DNA of 64,000 bases. Source: Acidobacteriota bacterium. Lineage in GTDB: Bacteria; Acidobacteriota; Terriglobia; Bryobacterales; Bryobacteraceae. Both the position numbers and the translations under genes were made by a program. The stretch spans positions 310,001 through 374,000 of the forward strand of contig JACPNQ010000028.1 in assembly GCA_016185425.1 (NCBI GenBank), read 5' to 3'. How positions within the stretch are numbered: the first letter of the stretch is position 1; each line of letters starts with the position of its first letter. The notes under the pieces were generated by a model. The model worked only from the letters and a program-made list of their open reading frames with translations, was not told the DNA's origin and searched no databases. Below are positions 52,455-61,556 of this stretch, one piece after another.

Positions 52455-55400
52455 TTAGAAGTAGATTTTGGCGGCGAATTGTATGACGCGCATGGGGTTG
52501 CGGAGGCCGCGGATTTCGCCGTTGCGAACGCCGTCCGGTATGACCGAGCTGGATGTGGCGAAACTGATGCCGTTGGGCTGGCCGAAGTTCGGATGGTTCA
52601 GAAGATTGAAGAATTCCGACCGGAATTGTATACGGCCCTGCTCGCCGAGCAAGCCAAGTTTCCAGTTCTTGAAGATGGAGAAATCGAGGACGTTGCCGCC
52701 GGGACTGTTGATAGCGTCCATGGCGGCGTTGCCGTAGTGGCAAAGATCCTGGCGGCCCGTGATGTTGCATTCGGTGCGCCGGAAGGCCGTGATGTCGTAC
52801 CAGAGCTGGCGGGTTGCGCTGCCGCCGAGACGGCCGTCGGCCACGCGGTCCGGAAGGCTGATACCGCTTGTGTTCAGGGTGCCGCCGGATAGAGTGAAGG
52901 GGAAGCCTGTGCGAACCGTGAATACACCATTCGTTTGCCAACCGGCGAGGAAGGCGCCAGGTACGCCCTTGAACCGGTTGAGGAAAGGCATTTCATAGAC
53001 GAAATTGAAGACGCTGTTTTGCGTTACATCAAAGCCGTAACGCGAACGCGCCTGGCGGCGGTCACGGGGGTTTTGATAGTTGTTGCTAACACCCTGGCCG
53101 CCCTCGTTGCGGCCGTACCCTTCACCCATGGACTTCGAATACGTATACGCCCAGCCGATGACGAGACCACGGCTGTAGCGCTTTTCGAGGTTTACCTGGA
53201 GTCCATGGTAGCTGCCATTGGCGTAACTATCCAGGTAGCGGATGTTGCCGATACCGAAGATAGCGGGGTTGCCGGCGGCGTCCTTCTCGCCCTGTGAGAC
53301 GTGGAAAGGATAGGGGCGGCGGGCCTGGACGTTGGTGTCCAGGTAGGCCGGATCCGGGTTATTCCAGGTGATGGTATTGTCCAGATGATTGGTCTTGCTG
53401 CCGACGTAGCCGACTGTAAGGAGCATGTTGAAGGGGAGATTCCGCTGCAGGTCGAAACTCCATTGCCAGTGGTTGGAGGACTTGTTGTCCGGCGGGACGA
53501 GGATTGTGTTGCGCACGGACGACACGGAGCCGCTTCCGGCGCCGTAGATGTTGCCTGCGGAGTTGATGAACCCGGGGCGGAGACGGCTGGTTTGGATCTG
53601 GTAGGTGCGGCCGGCGTACTCATAGGAAAACGGCGTGAGAATGTCGCTCTGCGTCTGATAGGCGATGGTGCCGGAAATTGGTGGCACCAGGTTGAGAATG
53701 GTGAAGTTGTTTAGCTGCTGGGCGTTGGCGAACCAGCCGGCGCCAGTCCGAATGACCCATTTGTTGGTGACGCGATATGCGATGCCGACGCGCGGCATGA
53801 AGTACCGGTTATCGGCGTTATATGGGGCCCAGTTTTTTGTATTGACTTCCGGGACCACGGTCGGCAGTTTGCGGCCGTCGGGAACCTGGGTGAGGACATC
53901 GAGACGGAGCGAGCGCCATGCGCCGAAAGAGTCGACCGGCACCTGGAAATAGTCCCAGCGGAGGCCGACGTTCACCGTGAGTTTGCGGGTGGCCTTCCAA
54001 TCGTCGAGGAAGTAAAGCGAATAGCGGTTCTGGCGCGGGGCGGTGAAGGGAAATCCTTCCCCGGTTTCGGTGTTGCTGAAGTATCCCATCAGCCAGCCGG
54101 CCAGACTGTAACCGCCGGGGCAGCAGGAGATGGTGCCGCGGGGCACATTGGCAGCGGCGCGGTCGAGGAGCAGATGCCTGAACTCGACTCCAGATTTGAA
54201 GGTGTGGGCGCCCTTCGTAAGGGAAAAGTTATCGGTGAACTGATGGACGGTGTTGCGGTCATAGCCGTTGCCGCCGTCACGGTCGCCGCCGATGATCGTA
54301 GAAGGCAAGCCGACTTCGCGGTCGGTGAGCTTGCGGCCGCTGGTGACGCGGAACGACCCGAGGCCGAGTGAGTCGAGATCGAAACCTGTGTTGGTGCGGG
54401 GATTGAATGTGTCGTCATCGGCCTTGTTGAGGCCGTAACGAAATTCGTTCACGGTGCGGGAGTTGATGATCTTGATGTATTGGGCAGCGACGTTCACGTT
54501 GACGGTGGAGACGAAGTACGTGAGGTTCGGATTCAAATCGCCGTTCTGCCAACTGCTGCGGTCCGTGATGTAGCGCACGAAAACCTTGTCGTTGGATGAA
54601 AAGGAGTGGTCGATGCGGAACATCGTCTGATTGGCTTTGATGATGTTGGGAACGCCCCCGCGGGCGTTGATGTCGAGGGGATCGGGTGTCTGGAACATAG
54701 GGAGTGGCTGGTACTTGTTAATGAAGTCCTGCGTGGCTTTGTTGATACGGCTGGCCGGGAGGATGTTGGAAATGCGGCCGGAGGAGTCGCGAAAGGGCTC
54801 ACCGGTGAGGGGATCGAAGATGATGGTCGGCTGACGGATGGGGACACCGTTGGCGCCGATGGGCGGCGTAAGGAGTGCCGAAAAATCGCCTCTTCGGAAT
54901 GCTTCTGGGAACCAGAAGGCCTCGGATGTCGATTCGCGGGTCTCGCGGCGTCCTTCATAGTTGAAACTCCAAAATGTTTTGTCCTTTCCGTCATAGATTT
55001 TCGGGAAGAGAACGGGACCACCGACGAATACACCGAACTGGTTGCGGCGGAGGACGTTTTTAGGCGCGAGGCGGGAACCCGCCGGCTGCTGGAAGTTCAG
55101 GAAATAGTCCTTGGCGGCGAACTTGTCGTTGCGGAGGAATTCGTAGAACGTGCCGTGGAGCCGATTGGTACCGGATTTGACGACCATCTGCATGATGGCT
55201 CCACTATTCTGTCCGTATTCGGCGGAGTAGGAGGAGGTCTGGACTTTGAACTCGTCGAGAGCGTCAATTGAAGGGGAGAAGGCGGCGGTGTTGACGCGGG
55301 GTTCGGTGGCGATGACGCCGTCGAGGGTGACCTGTTGGTTGACTTCGCGTTGGCCGTTTGCGCTGATGGCGACGCCGTTGCCTGGGATGGGGAATCCGCC

Positions 55401-55913
55401 AGAACCGTCGAGGCCCATGCGAATGCCGAACTGAACACCGGGGATGAGGACGGCGAGCGTGGCGACGTTACGGCCGTTGAGCGGTAGCTCGACGACGCGT
55501 TTGTTATCGATGTTGCCGCCGACGGCAGCGTCTTCGGTCTTCAGGGCGACAGCGGTGGCGGAGACCTCGATGATGTCTGTGGGTGCGCCGACTTGCATCT
55601 GGAAATCGATACGAGCCTTCTGTTGTAGCTGGACGGTGACGCCTTTCTGCTCTTCGGTTTTGAAGCCTTGCGCCGCGGCCTTGACGGAGTACTCGCCGAC
55701 GTCGATGAGCGGGAAAGAGAAGTTTCCCTCGGTGTTCGTTTGGGTTTGGCGCGTTTCGCCGGTACTCGCCTTACGGAGCGTGATCTTCGCGCCGGGAACG
55801 GAGGCGCCGGATGGGTCAGTGACAGTACCCAGGATTTCAGTGGACGTCGTCTGTGCGGAAGAGGCGACGTGAAGGATCAGCAGCAGGAACAGCGAACCGG
55901 CAAAGCGTTTCAT
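52455..55913 (-). CDS. Oar-like TonB-dependent outer-membrane receptor
   Basis: An 1152-residue receptor with signal peptide (FAGSLFLLLILHVASSAQ), regulatory domain (EILGTVTDPSGASVPGAK), plug (ELPLNGRNVATLAVLIPGV; QQVTLDGVIATEP; MQMVVKSGTNRLHGTFYEFL) and barrel ending in VIQFAAKIYF. It follows the MFS transporter gene by 49 bp in the same direction, which suggests that the outer- and inner-membrane steps of one import route are encoded together. Confidence 0.9.
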   Translation of the reverse strand: MKRFAGSLFLLLILHVASSAQTTSTEILGTVTDPSGASVPGAKITLRKASTGETRQTQTNTEGNFSFPLIDVGEYSVKAAAQGFKTEEQKGVTVQLQQKARIDFQMQVGAPTDIIEVSATAVALKTEDAAVGGNIDNKRVVELPLNGRNVATLAVLIPGVQFGIRMGLDGSGGFPIPGNGVAISANGQREVNQQVTLDGVIATEPRVNTAAFSPSIDALDEFKVQTSSYSAEYGQNSGAIMQMVVKSGTNRLHGTFYEFLRNDKFAAKDYFLNFQQPAGSRLAPKNVLRRNQFGVFVGGPVLFPKIYDGKDKTFWSFNYEGRRETRESTSEAFWFPEAFRRGDFSALLTPPIGANGVPIRQPTIIFDPLTGEPFRDSSGRISNILPASRINKATQDFINKYQPLPMFQTPDPLDINARGGVPNIIKANQTMFRIDHSFSSNDKVFVRYITDRSSWQNGDLNPNLTYFVSTVNVNVAAQYIKIINSRTVNEFRYGLNKADDDTFNPRTNTGFDLDSLGLGSFRVTSGRKLTDREVGLPSTIIGGDRDGGNGYDRNTVHQFTDNFSLTKGAHTFKSGVEFRHLLLDRAAANVPRGTISCCPGGYSLAGWLMGYFSNTETGEGFPFTAPRQNRYSLYFLDDWKATRKLTVNVGLRWDYFQVPVDSFGAWRSLRLDVLTQVPDGRKLPTVVPEVNTKNWAPYNADNRYFMPRVGIAYRVTNKWVIRTGAGWFANAQQLNNFTILNLVPPISGTIAYQTQSDILTPFSYEYAGRTYQIQTSRLRPGFINSAGNIYGAGSGSVSSVRNTILVPPDNKSSNHWQWSFDLQRNLPFNMLLTVGYVGSKTNHLDNTITWNNPDPAYLDTNVQARRPYPFHVSQGEKDAAGNPAIFGIGNIRYLDSYANGSYHGLQVNLEKRYSRGLVIGWAYTYSKSMGEGYGRNEGGQGVSNNYQNPRDRRQARSRYGFDVTQNSVFNFVYEMPFLNRFKGVPGAFLAGWQTNGVFTVRTGFPFTLSGGTLNTSGISLPDRVADGRLGGSATRQLWYDITAFRRTECNITGRQDLCHYGNAAMDAINSPGGNVLDFSIFKNWKLGLLGEQGRIQFRSEFFNLLNHPNFGQPNGISFATSSSVIPDGVRNGEIRGLRNPMRVIQFAAKIYF

Positions 55914-55962
55914 GTGAACCTCGCAAAGCGATCTCGAATTGGTATGGGATTGTAAACCCTGC

Positions 55963-57222
55963 TTATGAGGTTTGTCTAATGTTTTTTGGAGTGAGGATTA
56001 GCAGCGCGAGCGTGGCGAGGAGCGGAACCAGGCTGGCGGTGATGAGAATCGGCTCAAAGGAGTATTGGTCTGAAACGCGGCCGGTGAGGTAGGTGGCGAG
56101 GATAGTGCCGATACCTGCACCGGTGCCACTGAGGCCGCTGACGGAGGCGACGGATCCGGTGGGAAAGAGGTCACCAGGGAGAGCGAGAACGATGGTGGAG
56201 AAGCCGGCGTAGGCGAGTGTGGAGAGCGCGAAGCAGGCGACCATGACCGGAAAGGAAGTGGTGAACGCCGCGCCGGCGAGCGTGGCCATGCCAAGACCGC
56301 ACAGTACGGCGACAAAGCGGCGGGAACGCTGCGTGTCCCAGCCCTTCTGAATGAGATAGCTGGAGAGGCCGCCTCCGGCAAAGTTGCCGATATCGGCGGC
56401 CAGGAAAGGCACCCAGAAAGCGACAAGGCTTTGTTCGGGATTGTAGCCCTTGGAGACGAGGTAGATGGCGAACCAATCGGTGATGAAGAACCAGACGGGG
56501 TCGGTAAGGGCTTTGGAGGTGACGATGCCCCAGGTTTTTGGTTGGGTGAGGAGAGTCCGGTAGGGGAGGCTCCTTTCGCTGGTTGGCGCGGTGTCGGCCC
56601 GGTTGGTAAGAATATCCTGCTTCTCTTCGGGAGAGAGGCGTGGATGAGTTTCGGGCGGGTGGTAGAGCCAGCGGAAGAGGGGGATCCAGGCGAGGCCGAG
56701 CAGCCCAGTGACGACAAAGGCGGGCCGCCAATCATGGAAGAGTTGATAGACCGCGTAGACGATAAACGGAGCGGCAGCCCCGCCGATGGCGGAACCACTG
56801 TCATAAATGGCCACGGCCCAGCCGCTTTCCCGGCGGGGGAACCATTCGGCGACAGTTTTGGCGGCACCGGGCCAGTTAGCGGATTCGCCGGCCCCCAATA
56901 GGAATCGGAAGAAAGAGAGGCTGCCCAGGCCTGTGGCGAGGGATGTGGCCATAGCCGTGACCGAGTAGAAACCGACCGCGAACGGCAGGCCGCGGCGGAT
57001 GCCTATGGTATCGAGGACGCGGCCGGAAACGGATTGGCCGATGGCGTACGCGGCGCGGAACGAAATGATAAGCAGGGCGAACGTGGTGTTGTTCCAGTGG
57101 AATTCAGCTTTGATGTAGGGAGCGAGGACGGAGAGGGTTTGGCGATCGATATAGTTGATGACCGTGGACAGGAAGAGGGCGCCGGCGATCCACCAGCGAA
57201 GACGAGGGATTGTGTTGGTCAT
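55963..57222 (-). CDS. MFS transporter, anion:cation symporter type
   Basis: A 419-residue protein with twelve predicted membrane helices. The start [21 protein letters not shown] and the later [29 protein letters not shown] are the signature of the ACS subfamily, in which hexuronate, glucarate and related acid transporters fall. The substrate is not proven; a sugar acid is a reasonable inference. The gene is divergent from the SDR at 57253 with only 30 bp between. Confidence 0.88.
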   Translation of the reverse strand: MTNTIPRLRWWIAGALFLSTVINYIDRQTLSVLAPYIKAEFHWNNTTFALLIISFRAAYAIGQSVSGRVLDTIGIRRGLPFAVGFYSVTAMATSLATGLGSLSFFRFLLGAGESANWPGAAKTVAEWFPRRESGWAVAIYDSGSAIGGAAAPFIVYAVYQLFHDWRPAFVVTGLLGLAWIPLFRWLYHPPETHPRLSPEEKQDILTNRADTAPTSERSLPYRTLLTQPKTWGIVTSKALTDPVWFFITDWFAIYLVSKGYNPEQSLVAFWVPFLAADIGNFAGGGLSSYLIQKGWDTQRSRRFVAVLCGLGMATLAGAAFTTSFPVMVACFALSTLAYAGFSTIVLALPGDLFPTGSVASVSGLSGTGAGIGTILATYLTGRVSDQYSFEPILITASLVPLLATLALLILTPKNIRQTS

Positions 57223-57228
57223 GCCCAG

Positions 57229-57241
57229 GTAACTACGTTAC
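57229..57241. promoter_or_regulatory. Small interrupted palindrome in the divergent gap
   Basis: gtaac-tac-gttac at 57229-57241 lies in the 30-bp gap between the MFS start and the SDR start. It could be an operator, but the arms are only 5 bp, so chance is possible. Confidence 0.25.
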
Positions 57242-57252
57242 TGTGAGGGGGC

Positions 57253-58212
57253 ATGTCTTGTCGTGTGCTCGTCACAGGCGTGAGCGGATTTGTGGGGAGT
57301 GCACTGGGGACGCATCTGCGGTCGACGGGCGGATACCATGTGACGGGGCTGAGCCGCGGGCCGGCGCGCGAGGGAGCAGTGGATGTGTTCCGCCCAGTGG
57401 ACTTGACGCGCAAATTGCCGGGGGATTTGGGACGGTTTGATGCGATTGTCCATGCGGCGGCTTTGTCGGCACCGTGGGGACCGCCACGTACATTTTGGGA
57501 GCAGAATGTTCTGGCGACGATGAATGTGCTGGAGTTTGCACGGGAGCACCGATGCGGGAAGCTTGTTTTTATTTCCTCGAGCTCGGTTTATTACCGGCAT
57601 GGGGATCAACTGGGGATTCGGGAGGAAACACCGTTTCCCGCTACCGCGATCAACGAGTATGCGGCGACAAAACGGGAAGCGGAGACGCTGGTAACGGACT
57701 CCGGACTAAACACCGTGATTCTGCGCCCGCGCGCTGTCTTCGGCCCGGGCGACACAGTGCTGTTTCCGCGCATTCTGCGGGCGGCCCGGAAGGGTGTGCT
57801 GCCGCGAATGCAGCGAGCGGATGGATCGTCGCCGGTGGGGGACCTGATTTATATCGAGAATCTGAGCCACTACATCGAACGCGCGTTGGCTTTGCCTTGT
57901 GATGGCGCATTCAACTTGACGAATGGCGAGCCGGTGGATCTGTTTGCCTTTTTAAGAGATGTTGTGGAAAGGATGGGACTGCGGCCGGCGGAGCGGGCGG
58001 TGCCCGTACGGGCGGCGTTTGCGCTGGCTGGACTGATGGAGTGGGGATCGAGAGTGTTGGGAGGATATCGGGAGCCGCCGATTACGCGATTCGGAGTGGA
58101 GGTGATGGCGTATTCGAAGACGTTCGATGTGTCGCGGGCGGTACGCGCCTTCGGGCCGCCGCCAGTTTCATTGGCCGAAGGGGTAGAGCGGTTTGTGGCA
58201 TGGAAGCGCTAG
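57253..58212 (+). CDS. Extended SDR: NAD-dependent epimerase/dehydratase/3-beta-HSD-like
   Basis: A 319-residue enzyme. Cofactor motif GVSGFVGSAL, then VHAAALSAPWG, catalytic ISSSSVYY and YAATK (Tyr-x-x-x-Lys), and ILRPRAVFGPGD. The family includes sugar epimerases, 3-beta-HSD-like reductases, hopanoid HpnA and the bacterial ceramide reductase CerR. The next genes encode lipid-type glycosyltransferases, which favours a lipid or lipid-sugar substrate. First gene of a four-gene coupled operon; its end overlaps the next gene by 13 bp. Confidence 0.85.
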   Translation: MSCRVLVTGVSGFVGSALGTHLRSTGGYHVTGLSRGPAREGAVDVFRPVDLTRKLPGDLGRFDAIVHAAALSAPWGPPRTFWEQNVLATMNVLEFAREHRCGKLVFISSSSVYYRHGDQLGIREETPFPATAINEYAATKREAETLVTDSGLNTVILRPRAVFGPGDTVLFPRILRAARKGVLPRMQRADGSSPVGDLIYIENLSHYIERALALPCDGAFNLTNGEPVDLFAFLRDVVERMGLRPAERAVPVRAAFALAGLMEWGSRVLGGYREPPITRFGVEVMAYSKTFDVSRAVRAFGPPPVSLAEGVERFVAWKR

Positions 58213-59291
58213 CGGGGCTGTATGTGTTGTTGTTCGTTGTACGGTTTGGATTGGCGCTGTGGCATGCGGCGCGGAAATTTGGATTGCCGGGAGAGGGCGG
58301 GCCGGCGGCCATATTGCAGCCAATTTTATCGGGCGATCCGTTGTTAGGAACGGCGTTGGCAGCGAATGCGAGGGAGTTGACGGAGGAGAGACTCTACTGG
58401 CTGGTGGATGAGGACGACCCGAAAGGGCAGGATGCGGCGCGTGCAGCGGCAAAACAGGCGAGGCTGGGGAATGTGTGGGTAATTGTCGGTCCGGGGCCGC
58501 AGGACGGAGAGAACCCGAAGGTGGCGAAACTGGCTCGCGTGGATGTGAGCGAAGAAGTGACGGTGGTATTGGACGACGATACGAGGATTCGCGCGGCTGA
58601 GTTGGGGCGATTGCGAGCGGCGTTGGAGGAGGCCGACCTGGTGACGGGGCTGCCGGTGTTTGTGTCGACGGGGACAGTCTATGAACGATTTGTCGGCGGG
58701 TTTGTGAATGGAAATGCGATGTTGACGTATCTACCGGCGGCAGCGGTGGGGGCTCAGCATACGATTAACGGGATGATTTATGCCGTCCGAACGGCTGAAC
58801 TACGGGAGTTGGGCGGGTTTGCCGCGATTCGCGAGCAGTTGACCGACGACTACGCGATGGCTCAGTTGTATGAAAGAAGCGGGCGGCGAATACTGCAGAC
58901 CGCGGTTTGTGTCGACGTTGGGATGACGATTCGCGACGCAGCGCATTGCGCGCGGGTGATGCGGCGTTGGTTTTTGTTTGCGAACCGGTACTTAGGGGAC
59001 AACCTGGGGGCAGCGACGCTTGTGCTGGTGGCGCTGCCGTCGGTGCTGCCGTTGGCGGGACTGGTGTTTGGGTGGCCATGGATCGCGCTGCTATTTGGGA
59101 AGGCAGTGGGGAATCGGTGGCTGCTTTGGTACGTGGCTGGGCGCGCGAGCGGACCGCTTGACCTGGTGTTTGAGGTGTTAGCCGATCTTTTGTCGCCTTT
59201 CTTTTATGTAGCGGCGTTGATTCGACCGCGAGAGCTGAGTTGGCGGAGCAGGAAAATTGCGATGGATGGGGATCGGATCCGGTATCGATGA
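58200..59291 (+). CDS. Ceramide glucosyltransferase-like / HpnI-like glycosyltransferase
   Basis: A 363-residue membrane glycosyltransferase. N-terminal membrane helix (GLYVLLFVVRFGLALWHAAR). The GT pattern includes ENPKVAKLARVD, then VVLDDDTRI with D125-D127, EQLTDDYAMAQ with D216-D217, and ARVMRRWFLFANR, near the (Q/R)xxRW site. Three helices follow (ATLVLVALPSVLPLAGLVF). This is the GT21/HpnI type, which adds a sugar to ceramide or a hopanoid or related lipid. Start ATG 58200 chosen for signal-type start. It overlaps neighbours by 13 and 4 bp. Confidence 0.78.
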   Translation: MEALAGLYVLLFVVRFGLALWHAARKFGLPGEGGPAAILQPILSGDPLLGTALAANARELTEERLYWLVDEDDPKGQDAARAAAKQARLGNVWVIVGPGPQDGENPKVAKLARVDVSEEVTVVLDDDTRIRAAELGRLRAALEEADLVTGLPVFVSTGTVYERFVGGFVNGNAMLTYLPAAAVGAQHTINGMIYAVRTAELRELGGFAAIREQLTDDYAMAQLYERSGRRILQTAVCVDVGMTIRDAAHCARVMRRWFLFANRYLGDNLGAATLVLVALPSVLPLAGLVFGWPWIALLFGKAVGNRWLLWYVAGRASGPLDLVFEVLADLLSPFFYVAALIRPRELSWRSRKIAMDGDRIRYR

Positions 59292-59836
59292 GGGTGGCGT
59301 TGTTGACAGGGCGGAGCTCGTTCGTGTCGTCCGCGTTGAGCCCGGCGCAGCTAGATTTTTTAGACGCGGTAGCGCCAGCGGGAGCCGATGTGGTGCGTGC
59401 GGGTTTTCCGTTCGATGCGGCGTCTCCGGTGTATGAGGAAGTGCCCATGGTTGCCGCGTCATGGCGGAACACCCGACAGGTCGGTTGGACGATATATTCG
59501 CCTGAATTTCGGAAGAGCGTAGCGCTACGACTGCAGATATTGATGGACGGGGCAGGATCGCGGCTGGCTCTGGTGACGGGGAGCTGCGGACTACAGATGG
59601 CGAATGCGGCGTGGCCGCTCTTGCGGATTCAAGATGGGCTGCGGGTGGACGTCGTTGCGTTGGGGCCGGTGTGCTTTCGTTCGCTTCGCGTTCCGGCGAC
59701 CGTGATTCAGGGGCGTCGTGACGGGTGGAGCCGGTTCTTCTACCGGGGACGTGTGGACCGGTATTGCGAATGCGGGCACTTGGATTATTGGGCTTCGGAC
59801 GAAGTGCGTGCGACGGTTGGGGCGCTGCTGCGATGA
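59288..59836 (+). CDS. Short alpha/beta-hydrolase-like protein with a Cys nucleophile
   Basis: A 182-residue protein. The only family-like points are a nucleophile elbow LVTGSCGLQMA with C100 in place of Ser, VIQGRRDG with D145, and CGHLDYW with H164, a spacing that fits a Cys-Asp-His triad. The usual N-terminal strand part of the fold is shortened. No signal peptide. It overlaps both glycosyltransferase genes by ATGA, so it belongs to the pathway. A thioesterase, lactonase or acyltransferase role is possible. This is inference; no close family was recognised. Confidence 0.6.
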   Translation: MRVALLTGRSSFVSSALSPAQLDFLDAVAPAGADVVRAGFPFDAASPVYEEVPMVAASWRNTRQVGWTIYSPEFRKSVALRLQILMDGAGSRLALVTGSCGLQMANAAWPLLRIQDGLRVDVVALGPVCFRSLRVPATVIQGRRDGWSRFFYRGRVDRYCECGHLDYWASDEVRATVGALLR

Positions 59837-61053
59837 AGCGGATCGTGTTCGTTGCGCCGCCATTTGCGGGGCATCTGAATCCTCTGCTGGTGCTGGGCGT
59901 GGCGGCGCGGGACGCGGGGTATGGAGTCGAGGTGATTACGGGGGACCGGAAGCTCGGGGTCGTGCGCGGCGCGGGGCTACAGGCGAGAGGGTTGGCGTCG
60001 ATTGGGGCCGATGCGCTGGAATCGATAGCAAACACGTCGCGGCCGGTGCGGAGCAATCCCGCGTTGCTGCTGGCGCAGTTCCGCGAGAATTTGGCGTTGA
60101 TGCCGGCGATTCAGGCTGAGCTGAGGGAGTTATGGCGGACGGAGCGGCCGGATTTGGTTGTTGCGGACTCCGTGGCGCCGGTGGCGGGGTTTGTGGCAGA
60201 GGAATTGGGGATTCCGTGGGTAACAACCATCGCGACGCCATTTGCGATTGAAAATCGGCAGGGGGTACCGGCGTATTGTGGCGGCTGGCGGCCTGGGTCT
60301 TCGCTACGGGATGCGGTGGGGCGATTCGCGGTGCGTAGTTTTAAGCGGGCTGTGGCTTGGCATTTCCGGCGGGAGTTTGCAGTGCTCGGTGGCGGATTTC
60401 CTTATCGGGAGGACGGGACCGAGCGGATCTATTCACCGCAGGCGATTTTGGGATTTGGGATGACCGAGCTGGAGTTCGAGCGGGATTGGCCGGCCTGTTT
60501 TTCGATGATCGGACCTGTGGTGAAGTGTCCGGAGCCGGTCGAGCCGCTCGCGTTTCCGGCCGGGCGGAAGCGAGTGTTAATCTCAATCGGCACTCATCTG
60601 CTGTGGGCCAAGCGGACCCTGGTGGAGGATGTGGTGCGATTGGCGGCACCGCTTCGGGATGTGCAGTTTGTGGTTTCGCTGGGCGGCGCGCGAGGGAGTG
60701 TAGGGCGGGCGGCGGAGAATGTGACGGTCCACCGATTCGTGCCTTACGCCCGGGATTTGGGGGCCTTTGACGCTGTGGTGCATCATGGCGGAGCAGGGAT
60801 CGTGTATGCGGCGACCCTGCATGGCGTGCCGTGCGTAACCGTGCCGCATGACTATGACCAGTTCGACTATGCGGCGCGCATTGAACATTTCGGACTGGGG
60901 CTGCGGGCGGGATCGGTTGCCGGGGCGGGCGAGGCGTTGCGGACGGTGTTGGATTGGGGGCGCCGGAGGGAGTTGGAGTGGATGCGGAATTGCGCGCGGG
61001 AATATCGGCCCTGCGAGAAGTTTTTGGAAGTGGTGCTTCGACTGGTAAACTGA
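59833..61053 (+). CDS. UGT/MGT-type glycosyltransferase (GT1)
   Basis: A 406-residue GT-B enzyme. N-terminal motif IVFVAPPFAGHLNPLLVLG (acceptor domain), C-terminal donor motif VVHHGGAGIVYAATLHGVPC and VPHDYDQFDYAARIE, typical of UDP- or NDP-sugar transferases acting on small lipophilic acceptors. It starts within the previous gene by ATGA and ends 7 bp before a tRNA gene. Together with the GT21-like gene it suggests stepwise glycosylation of a lipid. Confidence 0.87.
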   Translation: MKRIVFVAPPFAGHLNPLLVLGVAARDAGYGVEVITGDRKLGVVRGAGLQARGLASIGADALESIANTSRPVRSNPALLLAQFRENLALMPAIQAELRELWRTERPDLVVADSVAPVAGFVAEELGIPWVTTIATPFAIENRQGVPAYCGGWRPGSSLRDAVGRFAVRSFKRAVAWHFRREFAVLGGGFPYREDGTERIYSPQAILGFGMTELEFERDWPACFSMIGPVVKCPEPVEPLAFPAGRKRVLISIGTHLLWAKRTLVEDVVRLAAPLRDVQFVVSLGGARGSVGRAAENVTVHRFVPYARDLGAFDAVVHHGGAGIVYAATLHGVPCVTVPHDYDQFDYAARIEHFGLGLRAGSVAGAGEALRTVLDWGRRRELEWMRNCAREYRPCEKFLEVVLRLVN

Positions 61054-61060
61054 AATGAGT

Positions 61061-61137
<77 letters not shown>

Positions 61138-61197
61138 GTGGTATCAATGATTTAAGTTTTGTAGATACGGCTCCCTCGCGCGTGGAACACATATGGG

Positions 61198-61234
61198 CTT
61201 GGGCGCAGGGGGTCGCTGGTTCGAATCCAGTCGC
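61198..61234 (+). repeat. Partial duplicate of the tRNA-Pro 3' half
   Basis: From the anticodon loop on, this 37-base stretch matches bases 61093-61129 of the tRNA-Pro gene at all but one position (an A to G change in the T loop). After that the match falls off (gcccgg instead of cccgac). It lacks the 5' half, so it cannot form a tRNA. Such 3'-end copies are typical of attachment sites of integrative elements. Confidence 0.85.
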
Positions 61235-61516
61235 GCCCGGCCGCATTACAGGCATCACCGCGTTGTTCGTTTTGCTACCTTGATTCCTCCTTTCGGCGAG
61301 CACTCGGCGGCCCGAACCGGGTAAAATGGGCACTCTCCTAATCGGGATCACTGCGAGTCAAACGACGGCCCCAAACGTCACCACTGCCTTGAGCACGAGA
61401 CTCGGAATCAAGCTAATTAGGCTACCGGGCTTCAGTATGATCAATGTGGCTGTGCAACTCCCTTTTGCGCCAGTAGAATCGCTCAGCCAAGGTACCGACA
61501 CCTGCCCTACGCGAGC

Positions 61517-61538
61517 GGCACCGCGCGATCGCGGTGCC
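61517..61538 (-). terminator. Hairpin after the last receptor gene
   Basis: Nine-bp arms ggcaccgcg (61517-61525) and cgcggtgcc (61530-61538) with the loop cgat. It lies 18 bp downstream of the receptor stop on the minus strand. No T run follows, so it is a possible but not classical terminator. Confidence 0.5.
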
Positions 61539-61556
61539 CTGTCCCGTTCGGCCTGA

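Larger units (their letters stand above)
61138..61556. other. Intergenic stretch between tRNA-Pro and the last receptor
   Basis: Contains the duplicated tRNA 3' half (61198-61234) and the hairpin at 61517-61538. Otherwise no gene is supported. A phage-type integrase is not present in the visible sequence. Confidence 0.5.

Noticed and set aside
61198-61238. Second tRNA gene
   Set aside because: Only the 3' half is present; the 5' acceptor arm and D-arm are missing, so it is a partial duplicate.
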